NCBI RefSeq assembly: GCF_000270245.1
Contig: NC_015635.1
Location: 310,001-374,000, forward strand
Direction of reading: 5' to 3'
From: Microlunatus phosphovorus NM-1
Lineage (GTDB): Bacteria; Actinomycetota; Actinomycetes; Propionibacteriales; Propionibacteriaceae
DNA: 64,000 nucleotides
The notes beneath the pieces are model-generated. The model was not told where the DNA came from. It made no database searches and saw only the letters and a program-made list of their open reading frames with translations. Both the position numbers and the translations under genes were made by a program. Below, piece by piece: positions 8,722-17,980 of the stretch (position 1 is the first letter of the stretch; every line of letters begins with the position of its first letter).

Positions 8722-9705
8722 ATGCAAGCAGCAGTGGTGTACGAGGCAGGGGCGGTGCCGGTCTACGCCGAGTTTCCCGAGCCTGAGCCGGCCGATGGAA
8801 AGGCGCTGGTCGAGCTGGTGGGTGCAGGTGTGCACCAGGTAGTGCGATCCCGGGTGGCCGGCCGGCACTACAGCGTGGCGGGAGCGTGGCCGGCGGTGCC
8901 AGGCGTCGACGCGGTGGCCCGGACGCCGGACGGGCGGTTGGTTTACACGGGATTTGTCACACCGCCCTGGGGAACGATGGCCGAGCGCATGGCCGTTCCC
9001 GCTCAGTTCGGCATCGAGCTGCCAGCCGGGGCCGATCCGTTGGCCGTTGCCGCCGGCATGAATCCGGGTTCGGCGTCGTGGCTGCCGCTGAGCAAGCGGC
9101 ATGACCAGCTGGGTGAGCGTGGGCTCGCGACGGTCCTCGTGCTCGGCGCGACTGGGATGTCCGGCAGCATCGCCGCCGACAATGCGTACGCGCTCGGTGC
9201 CACGACGGTCGTCGCAGTCGGTCGCAACACGACCAAGCTCGAAGGCCTCGCGGCCCGAGTGGGCGCCGACCGAGGGCTGCGTACGGTCGGACTCACCGGC
9301 GACCCGGGGACCGATACGGCCGGCATCGTCGCGGCGCTGGACGGCCAGCCGCCAAGCATCGTGATCGACTTCTGCTGGGGTCCTGTTGCCGAGAGCACCT
9401 TTCGGGCCTTGGGCGATCCAAACCTGGATGTCGATGACTACGACGTCAGCTATGTGCAGATCGGCACCACTGCCGGACCCGACGCCACGGTGCCCGGCGC
9501 CCTGCTCCGCAGCCGCAACCTCACGCTCAGCGGCAGCGGGCTCGGTGGCACTCCGGTGGCCGAGATCCTGGCGAGACTGCCCGGATTCCTGGCGCAGATT
9601 GCGGCCGGCACCGTGCACATCCCCTACACGACCTATCCGTTGTCCCGGATCGCCGAGGCGTGGTCGGCCCAGGACGGAACTCGGGCGGTCGTGGTGCCTA
9701 GCTGA
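8722..9705 (+). CDS. zinc-independent MDR-type quinone oxidoreductase-like protein
   Basis: A 327-residue medium-chain dehydrogenase/reductase with an N-terminal GroES-like half and a Rossmann half (GATGMSGS, about 148-155). The catalytic and structural zinc cysteine clusters are absent, as in quinone oxidoreductases (QOR/zeta-crystallin). It probably uses NADPH to reduce a quinone or enone. The ATG at 8722 has AAGGAGAGCGAG upstream; an earlier in-frame ATG (8689) overlaps the promoter. Control by the divergent TetR gene is likely. Confidence 0.82.
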   Translation: MQAAVVYEAGAVPVYAEFPEPEPADGKALVELVGAGVHQVVRSRVAGRHYSVAGAWPAVPGVDAVARTPDGRLVYTGFVTPPWGTMAERMAVPAQFGIELPAGADPLAVAAGMNPGSASWLPLSKRHDQLGERGLATVLVLGATGMSGSIAADNAYALGATTVVAVGRNTTKLEGLAARVGADRGLRTVGLTGDPGTDTAGIVAALDGQPPSIVIDFCWGPVAESTFRALGDPNLDVDDYDVSYVQIGTTAGPDATVPGALLRSRNLTLSGSGLGGTPVAEILARLPGFLAQIAAGTVHIPYTTYPLSRIAEAWSAQDGTRAVVVPS

Positions 9706-9710
9706 GTCAT

Positions 9711-9768
9711 CCATCCGAAGTTCTGGCGCGTTACCCACACCTGATGTGGTTTTCGCGCCAAAAGATGG
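9711..9768 (+). terminator. putative stem-loop terminator
   Basis: CCATC (9711-9715) and TGGCGCG (9724-9730) pair with CGCGCCA (9754-9760) and GATGG (9764-9768). A nested CCACA...TGTGG hairpin lies in the loop. It begins 6 bp after the oxidoreductase stop codon. Confidence 0.45.
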
Positions 9769-9852
9769 GTGGGACTAGCATCGCGAGCAGGGGTGCTGCC
9801 CGGCGCGCGCCTGCCCATCCCTGTTTACGTCGTCGACTGCGGAGGCTCAGAG

Positions 9853-10173
9853 ATGTACTTCATCGTCGTCAAGTTCCCGGTCAAGCCGGAGTTCGTCGAT
9901 ACCTGGATGGAACGGGTCACGCCGTTCACGGAAGCCACCCGAGCCGAGCCGGGCAACCTGTGGTTCGAGTGGTCGCGCAGCGTCGAGGAGCCTCACGAGT
10001 TCGTGCTCGTCGAGGCATTCACCGATGACGGTGCCGGGCCACACGTGAACAGTGAGCACTTCAAGACCTTCATCGCCGAGACCCCGGACGCACTCAGCCG
10101 TACGCCCAAGATCGTCAGCCGACAAGTAGATGGCGACGACTGGGACGTCATGGGTGAGATGCAGGTCGACTGA
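9853..10173 (+). CDS. antibiotic biosynthesis monooxygenase (ABM) domain protein
   Basis: A 106-residue dimeric alpha/beta-barrel type protein. MYFIVVKFPVKPEF opens the first strand, EPGNLWFEWSR is the typical ABM core, and HVNSEHFKTFI is the conserved helix. Relatives (YgiN and others) act on quinols or reactive aldehydes without a cofactor. GGAGG at 9841-9845 sits 7 bases before the ATG at 9853. Its position after a quinone-oxidoreductase-like gene suggests linked redox stress functions, but a stem-loop separates the two. Confidence 0.8.
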   Translation: MYFIVVKFPVKPEFVDTWMERVTPFTEATRAEPGNLWFEWSRSVEEPHEFVLVEAFTDDGAGPHVNSEHFKTFIAETPDALSRTPKIVSRQVDGDDWDVMGEMQVD

Positions 10174-10223
10174 TCCCAATACGGTTGGCCCGACAGCGCA
10201 CCTGACTGAAGACGCGGACAGAG

Positions 10224-10511
10224 ATGGAATGGACCTTCGAGGGATCGGTCGTCTATTGGCGCGGGCCGGCACCGTTCTACTTCATTCCGCTGCCGGAGTA
10301 CATCCTCGATGATCTGGCTCCGGTGGCGAACGAGTTGACGTACGGCTGGGGCTGCATCCCGGCGACCGTGAGGATCGGAGATACCACCTTCACGACCTCG
10401 ATGATCCCCAAGGACGGCGGCTTCCTCGTCCCGGTGAAAGTCGCGGTGCGCCGTGCCGAGGGCATCGACGAGGGCGACGTGGTCGAGACCAGGCTGGTGG
10501 TCGGCGGCTGA
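10224..10511 (+). CDS. DUF1905 domain protein
   Basis: A 95-residue protein matching the DUF1905 pattern: MEWTFEGSVVYWRG at the start, a central YGWGCIPATVRIG, and a C-terminal FLVPVKVAVRRAEGI followed by GDVV. The family is a small beta-barrel often found alone or fused to YdeI-like domains; its biochemical role is unknown. It lies 50 bp downstream of the ABM gene on the same strand. Confidence 0.8.
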   Translation: MEWTFEGSVVYWRGPAPFYFIPLPEYILDDLAPVANELTYGWGCIPATVRIGDTTFTTSMIPKDGGFLVPVKVAVRRAEGIDEGDVVETRLVVGG

Positions 10512-10543
10512 ATGCCAGATGCGCCGTGCCTCCTGGTGCGCGG

Positions 10544-11065
10544 TCAGGCGTGGTGATCGAGGTGAGCGAGCAGTCCTGGGATGGCGCCTTCGATGGAGGC
10601 GAGGGTGCGCTCAAAGCCTGATCCCGGCCCGTACCAGGGGTCGTCGATCCCGGATCCCGGCGCCGCATCGGGATCGAAGTCGGTCAGCAGACGCAGGTTG
10701 TCGGCGCCGGGTGCGATGGCCAGCATCTTGCGTAGATGGATGTCCTCCATGGCCAACACGAGCTCGGCGTCCTCGATCTCAGACCGAGTGACCTGATGCG
10801 CGGCGTGACCACCGGTCCGATAGCCATGCCGGCGTAAGACAGCGACCGCGCGATCATCGATCGGCGCGCCTATCTCCTCGCGGCTGGTTGCGGCGCTGGT
10901 AAAGACGAGGTCTTCCATCTCGCGATCGGCGGCGAGCTTCTCCGCGACCCGCTCGGCCATCGGGGAGCGGCAGATGTTGCCCCAGCAGACGAACACGATG
11001 CTCCGCAGGTCGGTCGCGGACCCACTCGCACGGCCGCCGGACTTCCTGGCGTCAGTCCCGCGCAT
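10544..11065 (-). CDS. low-molecular-weight protein-tyrosine phosphatase
   Basis: A 173-residue cysteine phosphatase. The P-loop CWGNICRS (about 28-35) gives the nucleophile Cys and the phosphate-binding Arg (CX5R), and DPWYGPGSGFE near the C-terminus supplies the general-acid Asp. The first 20 residues are unconserved, so the true start may be downstream of the ATG at 11065. It overlaps the end of the membrane protein gene by 14 bp, which suggests translational coupling. Family targets are tyrosine-phosphorylated proteins, sometimes polysaccharide kinases. Confidence 0.88.
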   Translation of the reverse strand: MRGTDARKSGGRASGSATDLRSIVFVCWGNICRSPMAERVAEKLAADREMEDLVFTSAATSREEIGAPIDDRAVAVLRRHGYRTGGHAAHQVTRSEIEDAELVLAMEDIHLRKMLAIAPGADNLRLLTDFDPDAAPGSGIDDPWYGPGSGFERTLASIEGAIPGLLAHLDHHA

Positions 11066-11438
11066 GCTTGTCCGTGCCCAGCAGCCCGTTCGCGATGAAG
11101 CTCACGATCGACACCACGATCGCGCCACCGACCGCCGTCCAGAAGCCGTCAACGTGCCAGCCCAGCCCGACCACACTGGCGATCCACGAGGTGAGCATCA
11201 GCATCCAGGCGTTGATCACGATGAGGAAGAGCCCGAGGGTGATCAGGACCACCGGGATGGTGACGATCTGGAAGATCGGCTTCAGCACGGCGTTGAACGC
11301 ACCGAAGATCACCGCCACCAGCAGCATGGTGAGGACCTTCTGCGTGGTGTCGGTGCCGGTCAGGCTGATGCCGCTGAAGATCCAGGTCGCGACCCAGAGG
11401 GCGGCGGCGTTGGCCAGCGTACGAAGGATGAAACCCAT
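11052..11438 (-). CDS. phage-holin-fold family membrane protein (PF04020 type)
   Basis: A 128-residue protein with four hydrophobic helices and the family pattern LLVAVIFGAFNAVLKPI ... LGLFLIVINAWMLMLT. The family is widespread in bacterial chromosomes and, despite its name, is not evidence of a prophage. Function is unknown. It precedes and overlaps the phosphatase gene. Confidence 0.82.
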   Translation of the reverse strand: MGFILRTLANAAALWVATWIFSGISLTGTDTTQKVLTMLLVAVIFGAFNAVLKPIFQIVTIPVVLITLGLFLIVINAWMLMLTSWIASVVGLGWHVDGFWTAVGGAIVVSIVSFIANGLLGTDKHARD

Positions 11439-11552
11439 ACGAAGATCCTTCCACCGAGCCAGGCGGGGACCGGTCAGGGTTGTGCCTGACCGGTCCCGGG
11501 ATCGTCTGGATTGCCACCGTGTGGAGGCGACCGCCTGGCTGCCGACGATGAC

Positions 11553-12176
11553 TCAGGCGATGTTGTTGCGTTCGGCCTCGATGGTGGTGTCGTCACCGTG
11601 ACCGGTCTTGACGATGGTGTCGCCGGGTAGCCCCATCAGTCGGGCGTTGATCGACTTCACGATCAGGTCGCGGTCACTGAAGGAACGCCCGGTGGCGCCC
11701 GGCCCGCCATTGAACAGCGTGTCGCCGGTGAACACCACGCCGAGGTCGGGGGCATAGAAGCAGACCGCTCCCGGGGCGTGCCCGGGAGTGTGGATGACCT
11801 CGAGGGTGATGTCGGCGATCGGGATCTGCTGTCCGTCCGCCAACTGACCGTCTGGCTGGCTGTCGGGATGGGTCAGCTCCCAGACCGGCAGATCAGCCGG
11901 ATGCAGCAGCACCGGTGCCTCGACCGCTCGACCAAGGTCGGGGGCGTAGCGGATGTGGTCGTCGTGGGCATGGCTGCACAGCACCGCCACCACTCGCCGG
12001 TCGCCGATGACCTGCAGGATCGCCTCGACGTCGTGTGGGGCGTCGATGACGACGCACTCCTCGTCGTCGCCGATCACCCAGACGTTGTTGTCGACGTCGA
12101 AGGTCTGCCCGTCGAGAGAGAAGGTGCCAGACGTCACGGCGTGATCGATCCTGGCCTGCACTCCGTTGTCGGCCAC
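11553..12176 (-). CDS. MBL-fold metallo-hydrolase partner of the mycothiol dehydrogenase
   Basis: A 207-residue metallo-beta-lactamase-fold protein with the binuclear zinc motif HAHDDH, a later GHAPGAVCF His and FTGDTLF Asp, the pattern of glyoxalase II-like thioester hydrolases. The GTG at 12176 starts 2 bases after the stop of mscR. Genes of this type follow mscR in many actinobacteria, where the enzyme is proposed to act on S-formylmycothiol, releasing formate and mycothiol. That role is inferred from context. Confidence 0.85.
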   Translation of the reverse strand: MADNGVQARIDHAVTSGTFSLDGQTFDVDNNVWVIGDDEECVVIDAPHDVEAILQVIGDRRVVAVLCSHAHDDHIRYAPDLGRAVEAPVLLHPADLPVWELTHPDSQPDGQLADGQQIPIADITLEVIHTPGHAPGAVCFYAPDLGVVFTGDTLFNGGPGATGRSFSDRDLIVKSINARLMGLPGDTIVKTGHGDDTTIEAERNNIA

Positions 12177-12178
12177 GG

Positions 12179-13264
12179 TCAGATCACCACGACGGAGCGG
12201 AGGACGTCGCCGCCGTGCATTTTGGCGAAGGCGGCGTCGACGTCGTTGATGCCGATGGTCTCGGTCACGAACGCATCCAACGGCAGCCGACCCTGCAGGA
12301 ACAGGTCGATCAGCATCGGGAAATCCCGAGAGGGCAGACAATCCCCGTACCAGGATGATTTCAAGGAGCCACCACGGCCGAACACATCCAACAGCGGTAG
12401 TTCCAGCTGCATGGTCGGGGTCGGCACACCGACCAGCACCACAGTGCCGGCCAGATCCCGGGCATAGAACGCCTGCTTCCAGGTCTCCGGCCGACCCACC
12501 GCATCGATCACCACATCCGCGCCATGACCACCGGTCAACCCCTGGATCGCCTCCACCGCATCCACCTCACGAGAGTTGACCGTGTCGGTCGCACCGAGCT
12601 CCTTCGCGGTCGCGAGTTTCCGCTCGTCGATGTCGACCGCGATGATCGTGCCCGCACCGGCCAACCGGGCACCGGCGATCGCCGCCGCACCGACCCCGCC
12701 GCAGCCGATCACCGCCACCGAATCACCCCGACCGACACCACCGGTATTGATCGCCGCACCCAGGCCGGCCATCACCCCACACCCCAACAGCCCGGCGACC
12801 TCCGGAGCCGCAGCGGGATCGACCTTGGTGCACTGCCCGGCCGCCACCAGGGTCTTCTCGACGAACGCGCCGATCCCCAGCGCCGGGGACAGCTCGGTGC
12901 CATCCTCCAGGGTCATCTTCTGGGTGGCGTTGAAGGTGGCGAAGCAATACCAGGGCCGGCCACGCTTGCAGGCCCGACAGCTGCCGCACACGGCACGCCA
13001 GTTCAAGATCACATAGTCACCAGGGGCGAGGTCGCGGACACCGTCGCCGACCGCCTCGACGATCCCGGCTGCTTCGTGGCCCAGCAGGTAGGGGTAGTCG
13101 TCACCGATCCCGCCCTGGACGTAGTGCAGATCGGTGTGACACACCCCGCACGCCTGGACCTTCACCACGGCCTCGCCCGGACCCGGATCCGGGATGTTGA
13201 TGGTCACGAGCTCGACCGGGGCGTCCTTGGCCCGCGAGATCACACCCTGAACCTGCTGAGACAC
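12179..13264 (-). CDS. mscR: S-(hydroxymethyl)mycothiol dehydrogenase
   Basis: A 361-residue zinc alcohol dehydrogenase of the formaldehyde-detoxifying type. Catalytic zinc ligands lie in ACGVCHTD and GHEAAG, the structural zinc in [15 protein letters not shown], and the NAD site in [10 protein letters not shown]. It oxidises the spontaneous formaldehyde-mycothiol adduct. AGGAGGAGAGC directly precedes the GTG at 13264, fixing the start; the frame stays open far upstream only because the tandem repeats there lack stop codons. Co-transcribed with the MBL hydrolase. Its presence implies mycothiol as the cell thiol. Confidence 0.9.
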   Translation of the reverse strand: MSQQVQGVISRAKDAPVELVTINIPDPGPGEAVVKVQACGVCHTDLHYVQGGIGDDYPYLLGHEAAGIVEAVGDGVRDLAPGDYVILNWRAVCGSCRACKRGRPWYCFATFNATQKMTLEDGTELSPALGIGAFVEKTLVAAGQCTKVDPAAAPEVAGLLGCGVMAGLGAAINTGGVGRGDSVAVIGCGGVGAAAIAGARLAGAGTIIAVDIDERKLATAKELGATDTVNSREVDAVEAIQGLTGGHGADVVIDAVGRPETWKQAFYARDLAGTVVLVGVPTPTMQLELPLLDVFGRGGSLKSSWYGDCLPSRDFPMLIDLFLQGRLPLDAFVTETIGINDVDAAFAKMHGGDVLRSVVVI

Positions 13265-13355
13265 GCTCTCCTCCTGCTTTTGCCGGGCTGTGGTCAGTGG
13301 CCCGATACCTGTTTGTCGACTGGTCCGCATCGTAGTCGGCGCCGCTGACAGTGCT

Positions 13356-13887
13356 GGTCGTCGCTTGCTGCTTGGCTGCGCTCCACAGACTCCGTCTTCC
13401 TCCCTCTCTCGCCAGACGAAGAACGTGTCTTGCTCGTTCGGTCGTCCAGACGGAGCCGTCGCTTCGCCTCGCGGCCGCTCGCAACGGGGGCCGTCGCTCG
13501 CTGCTTGGCTGCGCTCCACAGACTCCGTCTTCCTCCCTCGCTCGCCAGACGAAGAACGTGTCTGGCTCGCTCAGTCGTCCAGACGAAGCCGTCGCTTCGC
13601 CTCGCGGCCGCTCGCAACGGGGGCCGTCGCTTGCTGCTTGGCTGCGCTCCCAAGACTCCGTCTTCCTCCCTCTCTCGCCAGACGAAGAACGTGTCTGGCT
13701 CGTTCGGTCGTCCAGACGGAGCCGTCGCTTCGCCTCGCGGCCGCTCGCAACGGGGGTCGTCGCTCGCTGCTTGGCTGCGCTCCACAGACTCCGTCTTCCT
13801 CCCTCTCTCGCCAGACGAAGAACGTGTCTGGCTCGTTCGGTCGTCCAGACGGAGCCGTCGCTTCGCCTCGCGGCCGCTCGCAACGGG
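13356..13887. repeat. four tandem copies of a 133-bp repeat
   Basis: Units at 13356-13488, 13489-13621, 13622-13754 and 13755-13887, with only a few substitutions between units. Each unit holds CCAGACGAAG...GTGTCTGG, able to form a 6-bp hairpin, and a GC-rich CGCGGCCGC core. The period is 1 mod 3 and no stop codons occur, so the array is open in many frames without looking like a gene. It lies in the 846-bp gap between mscR and the divergent ABC exporter. Confidence 0.9.
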
Positions 13888-14110
13888 AGTCTCGGCAGAC
13901 GAAGGAGCCGCGGCAGGGGCAGCTCGGAAATCGCTGGATTTTAGTGATGCGAACTAACTATTGTGGGAGGTCCGTCGAGAGCTCTTGGGTAGCTCGACGA
14001 GAGGAGTGTCGCCGGACTGTCAGTGCCTGGTGATGTCCTGAGGACCATGGCCGGGCGCACTGCTCTGGCCGTCCGGATCTTGCTGGCCCAACGATCGGTG
14101 GGGAGGTGTG

Positions 14111-15856
14111 ATGGCCAGGCAGCGCTCGTCCGCCTCGATGTGGCGGCTGCGCGGCTATCTGCGTCCCTACCTGGGGCGTTTCGGCGTCATGTTCGTGATG
14201 GCCAGCATCGGGATCGGCGCGACGATCGTGATCCCCCTGGTCACCAAGGCCGTCATCGACGGGCCGATCGCCGAGTCGGATGCTCGCGGCCTGCTGGCCT
14301 TCGGTCTGTTCGCGACCGGCCTGGGTGTGATCGAGGCCCTGCTGATGTTCCTGCGCCGCTGGGTCGTCTCGAAGGCCACGAACGGGGTCGAGACCGCGAT
14401 CCGTCTCGACCTCTACGACAAGCTGCAGAGGCTGTCGATGAGCTTCCACTCGCAGTGGCAGGGCGGTCAGCTGCTGAGCCGGATCATGAACGACCTGGCG
14501 ACGATCCGGCGCTTCCTCGGCTTCGGGCTGCTCTTCATCATCATGAACGTGCTGCAGATCGTCGTAGTCACGATCCTGCTGCTCAGCATGTACTGGCCGT
14601 TGGGCCTGGTCGTGGCCGTCTCCGCGGTGCCGATCAGCTGGATGTGCCTGCGCAACGAGCGGGAGTACACACGGCTCTCGCGAAAGATCCAGGACGAGGT
14701 GGGTGACGTCGCCTCGACCGTGGAGGAGGGCGCGTACGGGCTGCGGGTGATCAAGTCGTTCGGTCGCGCCGCGCACATGTTCGACACCTTCGACGCGCGG
14801 AGCCGACAGCTGTACGACACCTCCATGGAGCGGGTGCGGCTGAGCGCGAGATTCTGGACCTTCCTCGAGGTGATTCCGACTGCGGCGCTGATCGTGGTGC
14901 TCGGGTTCGGGGCGGCCGCCGCTGCTCAGGGCCAGCTGACCCTCGGCACTCTGGTCGCCTTCATCACCTTGATGCTGTCCCTGGTCTGGCCGGTCGCCGC
15001 GCTCGGCTTCCTGCTGGCAATGACGCAAGAGGCGTTCACCGCGGCCGATCGGATCATGGAGATCTTCGATGCCGAGGTCGACATCGTCGACGGCACGCAG
15101 ACACTCGCGGATCCGCAGGGGCGGGTCCGATTCGACGACGTGGCGTTCCGCTTTCCGGACTCGGCGGTGGACACCCTGCGACACGTCAATCTGCAGATCG
15201 AGCCGGGCGAGACGATCGCCATTGTCGGCGCGACCGGATCGGGCAAGACAGTCCTCACCCAGCTGGTGCCCAGGCTGTACGACGTGACGGCCGGCTCGGT
15301 CAGCATCGATGGTGTGGACGTCCGGGACCTGAGTCTGCGCCAGCTCCGGACGGTCGTTGCGACGGCTTTCGAGGATCCGACGCTGTTCTCCATGTCGGCG
15401 CGGGAGAACCTGACGCTCGGCCGGCCCGATGCGAGTGATGCCGAGATCGCCGAAGCGGTCGAGGTCGCGCAGGCGCAGTTCGTGTACGACCTGCCGTGGG
15501 GTCTCGACACGCGCATCGGGGAGCAGGGGATGAGCCTGTCCGGCGGGCAGCGGCAGCGGCTCGCGCTGGCTCGTGCGGTGCTGTCCCGACCCCGGGTGCT
15601 GGTGCTCGATGACACCTTGTCCGCACTCGACATCCATACCGAGGCGCTGGTCGAGGAAGCCCTGCAACGCGTGCTGGTCGGAGTCACCGGGATCGTGGTG
15701 GCGCATCGTGCCTCCACCGTGCTGCTCGCCGATCGCGTCGCAGTGCTGTCCGGCGGCACCCTGCGCCATGTCGGCACGCACGCTGAACTGCTGGCCACGG
15801 TGCCGGAGTATCGCGAACTGCTCTCGGCAGAGCTCGAGGAGGTGACGTCCCCATGA
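14111..15856 (+). CDS. ABC exporter half-transporter, degenerate-site subunit
   Basis: A 581-residue fusion of six membrane helices (about 15-310) and a nucleotide-binding domain. Walker A is GATGSGKT (about 377-384), the signature LSGGQRQR (about 480), and Walker B LVLDDTLSALD. The catalytic Glu after Walker B is replaced by Asp, as in the inactive-site half of heterodimeric exporters. The ATG at 14111 is preferred to the GTG one codon earlier because of spacing from GGGAGG. It overlaps the next gene by 4 bp (ATGA). Confidence 0.88.
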   Translation: MARQRSSASMWRLRGYLRPYLGRFGVMFVMASIGIGATIVIPLVTKAVIDGPIAESDARGLLAFGLFATGLGVIEALLMFLRRWVVSKATNGVETAIRLDLYDKLQRLSMSFHSQWQGGQLLSRIMNDLATIRRFLGFGLLFIIMNVLQIVVVTILLLSMYWPLGLVVAVSAVPISWMCLRNEREYTRLSRKIQDEVGDVASTVEEGAYGLRVIKSFGRAAHMFDTFDARSRQLYDTSMERVRLSARFWTFLEVIPTAALIVVLGFGAAAAAQGQLTLGTLVAFITLMLSLVWPVAALGFLLAMTQEAFTAADRIMEIFDAEVDIVDGTQTLADPQGRVRFDDVAFRFPDSAVDTLRHVNLQIEPGETIAIVGATGSGKTVLTQLVPRLYDVTAGSVSIDGVDVRDLSLRQLRTVVATAFEDPTLFSMSARENLTLGRPDASDAEIAEAVEVAQAQFVYDLPWGLDTRIGEQGMSLSGGQRQRLALARAVLSRPRVLVLDDTLSALDIHTEALVEEALQRVLVGVTGIVVAHRASTVLLADRVAVLSGGTLRHVGTHAELLATVPEYRELLSAELEEVTSP

Positions 15857-17736
15857 GTTCCGCATCCCCGCGGCGCGAGGACGTGCTCGAGCGCGACCGG
15901 CGCGACGCCGAACGTCGCGGTGTCGAGGAATGGCGCGGCGTTGCCGCCGAACACAACGACGAGGTCGCCGAGCGTGCCAGTGGGCTGCTGAAGAGGCGCA
16001 GCCGTGCGCTGCTCGCCGACCTGCTGAGGCCGTATCTGAAGACCGTCTGGCTGCTGGTGGCCGTGGTGGTGATCGAGAACGCGGCCCGGCTGTCCATCCC
16101 TCGTCTGGTCCAGCTCGGCATCGACCACGGCATTCCGCCGCTGCTGAACGGCGGTCGAGGGACAGTGCTGTACGAGATCATCGCGGTGATGCTGGTTGCC
16201 CTCGTGGTGCAGACGATCAGCCGGATGGCCTTCCTGCGCGGGGCGGGCAAGGTCGGCCAGCAGGTGTTGCTGGAGTTACGGCGGCGATTGTTCACGCATT
16301 TTCAGAAGCTCGATGTGCGGTTCCACGACCGCTACACCACCGGGCGAGTGGTGTCCCGGCTGACCAATGACATCGACGCGATCATGGAGTTGCTGACCGG
16401 CGGCTTCGACGGCCTGGTGACCGCCGTGCTGACCATGGTCGGGGTTGGGATTCTGCTGCTCACCTTGGACTTCCAGCTCGGCGCGGTGTGCCTGATCGGT
16501 TTCCCGGTGCTGGCGCTTTTGGTGCGCTGGTTCTCTCGTGCCTCATCTCGTGCTTACCGCAAGGTCCGTGAGTACTCGGCGCTGGTCATCGTCCAGTTCG
16601 TCGAGACCATGACAGGCATCCGTGCTGTGCACGCGTACCGTCGTGAGCCCCGCAACGCGGAGATCTTCTCCGGGCTCGCGCACCGATACCAGGACGCCAA
16701 CGTCCGGTCATTCCGGCTGGTGGCGATCTTCTCGCCGAGCGTCCGGCTGGTCGGCAACATCACCATCGGCATCGTGCTGCTCTACGGCGGCTGGCGGGTG
16801 ATGCACGGGGAGATGACCGTCGGCGTGCTGACCGCATTCCTGCTCTATCTACGGATGTTCTTCGAGCCGATGCAGGAGATCAGCCAGTTCTACAACACCT
16901 TCCAGTCCGCCTCGGCGGCGCTGGAGAAGCTGTCGGGGGTGTTGGAGGAGGATCCGACCGTCCGCGAGCCGGAGCATCCGGTGTCGTTGCCGCATGCCCG
17001 CGGCACGGTCCGGTTCGAGCGCGTGCGGTTCTCGTACGTGCCGGAGCGAGAGGTGCTGCCCGGCCTTGACCTGTGCGTCCCGGCCGGTCAGACAGTGGCC
17101 CTGGTCGGCACGACAGGGGCGGGGAAGACCACCATCGCCAAGCTGATGTCGCGGTTCTACGACCCCACCTCGGGCGAGGTGTTGCTGGACGGGGTCGATC
17201 TGCGCCAACTGAGTGATGCCGACCTGCGGCGTGCGGTGGTGATGGTCACCCAGGAGAACTTCATGTTCGACGGGACGATCGGCGGCAATATCGCGTTCGG
17301 CCGGCCATCGGCCACGCAGGCTGAGATCGAGGATGCGGCCCGCGCCGTCGGCGCACACGAATTCATCGCCGGACTGCCGGAGGGCTATGCCACCGATGTC
17401 GGCAAACGAGGCTCGCGATTGTCGGCGGGGCAGAAGCAGTTGGTCGCCTTCGCCCGGGCGTTCCTCGCCGACCCTGCCGTGCTCATCCTGGACGAGGCGA
17501 CCTCCAGTCTCGACGTGCCGAGCGAACGTTTGGTCCAGCAGGCGTTGCGTACGATCCTGGCCGATCGAACTGCGGTGATCATTGCCCACCGACTCTCCAC
17601 GGTCGAGATCGCCGATCGAGTCCTGGTGTTGGAGCACGGCCAGATCGTCGAGGACGGTGCGCCCGCTGATCTTGTCGATGCAGACGGAGGCCGGTACGCC
17701 TCCTTGCACCGTGCTTGGCGGGACTCCCTGGCCTGA
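15853..17736 (+). CDS. ABC exporter half-transporter, catalytic subunit
   Basis: A 627-residue exporter with a charged N-terminal extension of about 55 residues, six membrane helices (about 60-340) and an ATPase domain. Walker A is GTTGAGKT (about 421), the signature LSAGQKQL, and Walker B LILDEATSSLD with the canonical Glu. It should form a heterodimer with the preceding protein, with one canonical and one degenerate ATP site, as in TM287/288 and BmrCD. The cargo could be a drug, peptide or lipid. The ATG overlaps the upstream stop codon, implying coupled synthesis. Confidence 0.9.
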   Translation: MSSASPRREDVLERDRRDAERRGVEEWRGVAAEHNDEVAERASGLLKRRSRALLADLLRPYLKTVWLLVAVVVIENAARLSIPRLVQLGIDHGIPPLLNGGRGTVLYEIIAVMLVALVVQTISRMAFLRGAGKVGQQVLLELRRRLFTHFQKLDVRFHDRYTTGRVVSRLTNDIDAIMELLTGGFDGLVTAVLTMVGVGILLLTLDFQLGAVCLIGFPVLALLVRWFSRASSRAYRKVREYSALVIVQFVETMTGIRAVHAYRREPRNAEIFSGLAHRYQDANVRSFRLVAIFSPSVRLVGNITIGIVLLYGGWRVMHGEMTVGVLTAFLLYLRMFFEPMQEISQFYNTFQSASAALEKLSGVLEEDPTVREPEHPVSLPHARGTVRFERVRFSYVPEREVLPGLDLCVPAGQTVALVGTTGAGKTTIAKLMSRFYDPTSGEVLLDGVDLRQLSDADLRRAVVMVTQENFMFDGTIGGNIAFGRPSATQAEIEDAARAVGAHEFIAGLPEGYATDVGKRGSRLSAGQKQLVAFARAFLADPAVLILDEATSSLDVPSERLVQQALRTILADRTAVIIAHRLSTVEIADRVLVLEHGQIVEDGAPADLVDADGGRYASLHRAWRDSLA

Positions 17737-17840
17737 TGGTGGGCTGGAAAGGCATGCCTGAGCCACGGGTATGTCACTGCTTGGGCGCGGCAATCGGTGT
17801 GGCGAGCGTTCGGGCGGACTTCTCCACTGATCCCTGGCGT

Positions 17841-17877
17841 GGGGAAATCCACAACAAGACACCGGGAGATCCGCGAC
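17841..17877 (+). repeat. iteron-like GGGAAATCC repeats (left group)
   Basis: GGGGAAATCCACAACAAG (17841-17858) and CGGGAGATCCGCGAC (17863-17877) are two degenerate copies of the motif repeated three times at 18628-18687. They lie on the other side of the unknown gene at 17981-18559. Function unknown. Confidence 0.5.
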
Positions 17878-17980
17878 TAATGCTGGCTGGCGAGTGGCTA
17901 CCACCGCGCGGAGGACGCCAAGCACCGCAGCGTTGCCCGCGGCCCGCGGCCCGCTGTCCTCTTGGCCGTCGAACCCCGAC

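Noticed and set aside
11052-11438. Prophage holin
   Set aside because: The family name is misleading; no phage genes surround it and it is a widespread chromosomal membrane protein.
13356-13887. CRISPR array
   Set aside because: No alternating repeat and unique spacer; units are contiguous and 133 bp long, and no cas gene is near.
13290-14033. Arg/Ser-rich frames through the 133-bp array
   Set aside because: The repeat lacks stop codons in several frames; none has a start, ribosome site or stable frame between units (period 133 is not a multiple of 3).
13958-15865. 635-codon frame antisense to the first ABC subunit
   Set aside because: Arises from GC-rich third positions of the real gene. 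The opposite strand has full ABC transporter motifs; this one has none and is His/Gln/Arg-rich.
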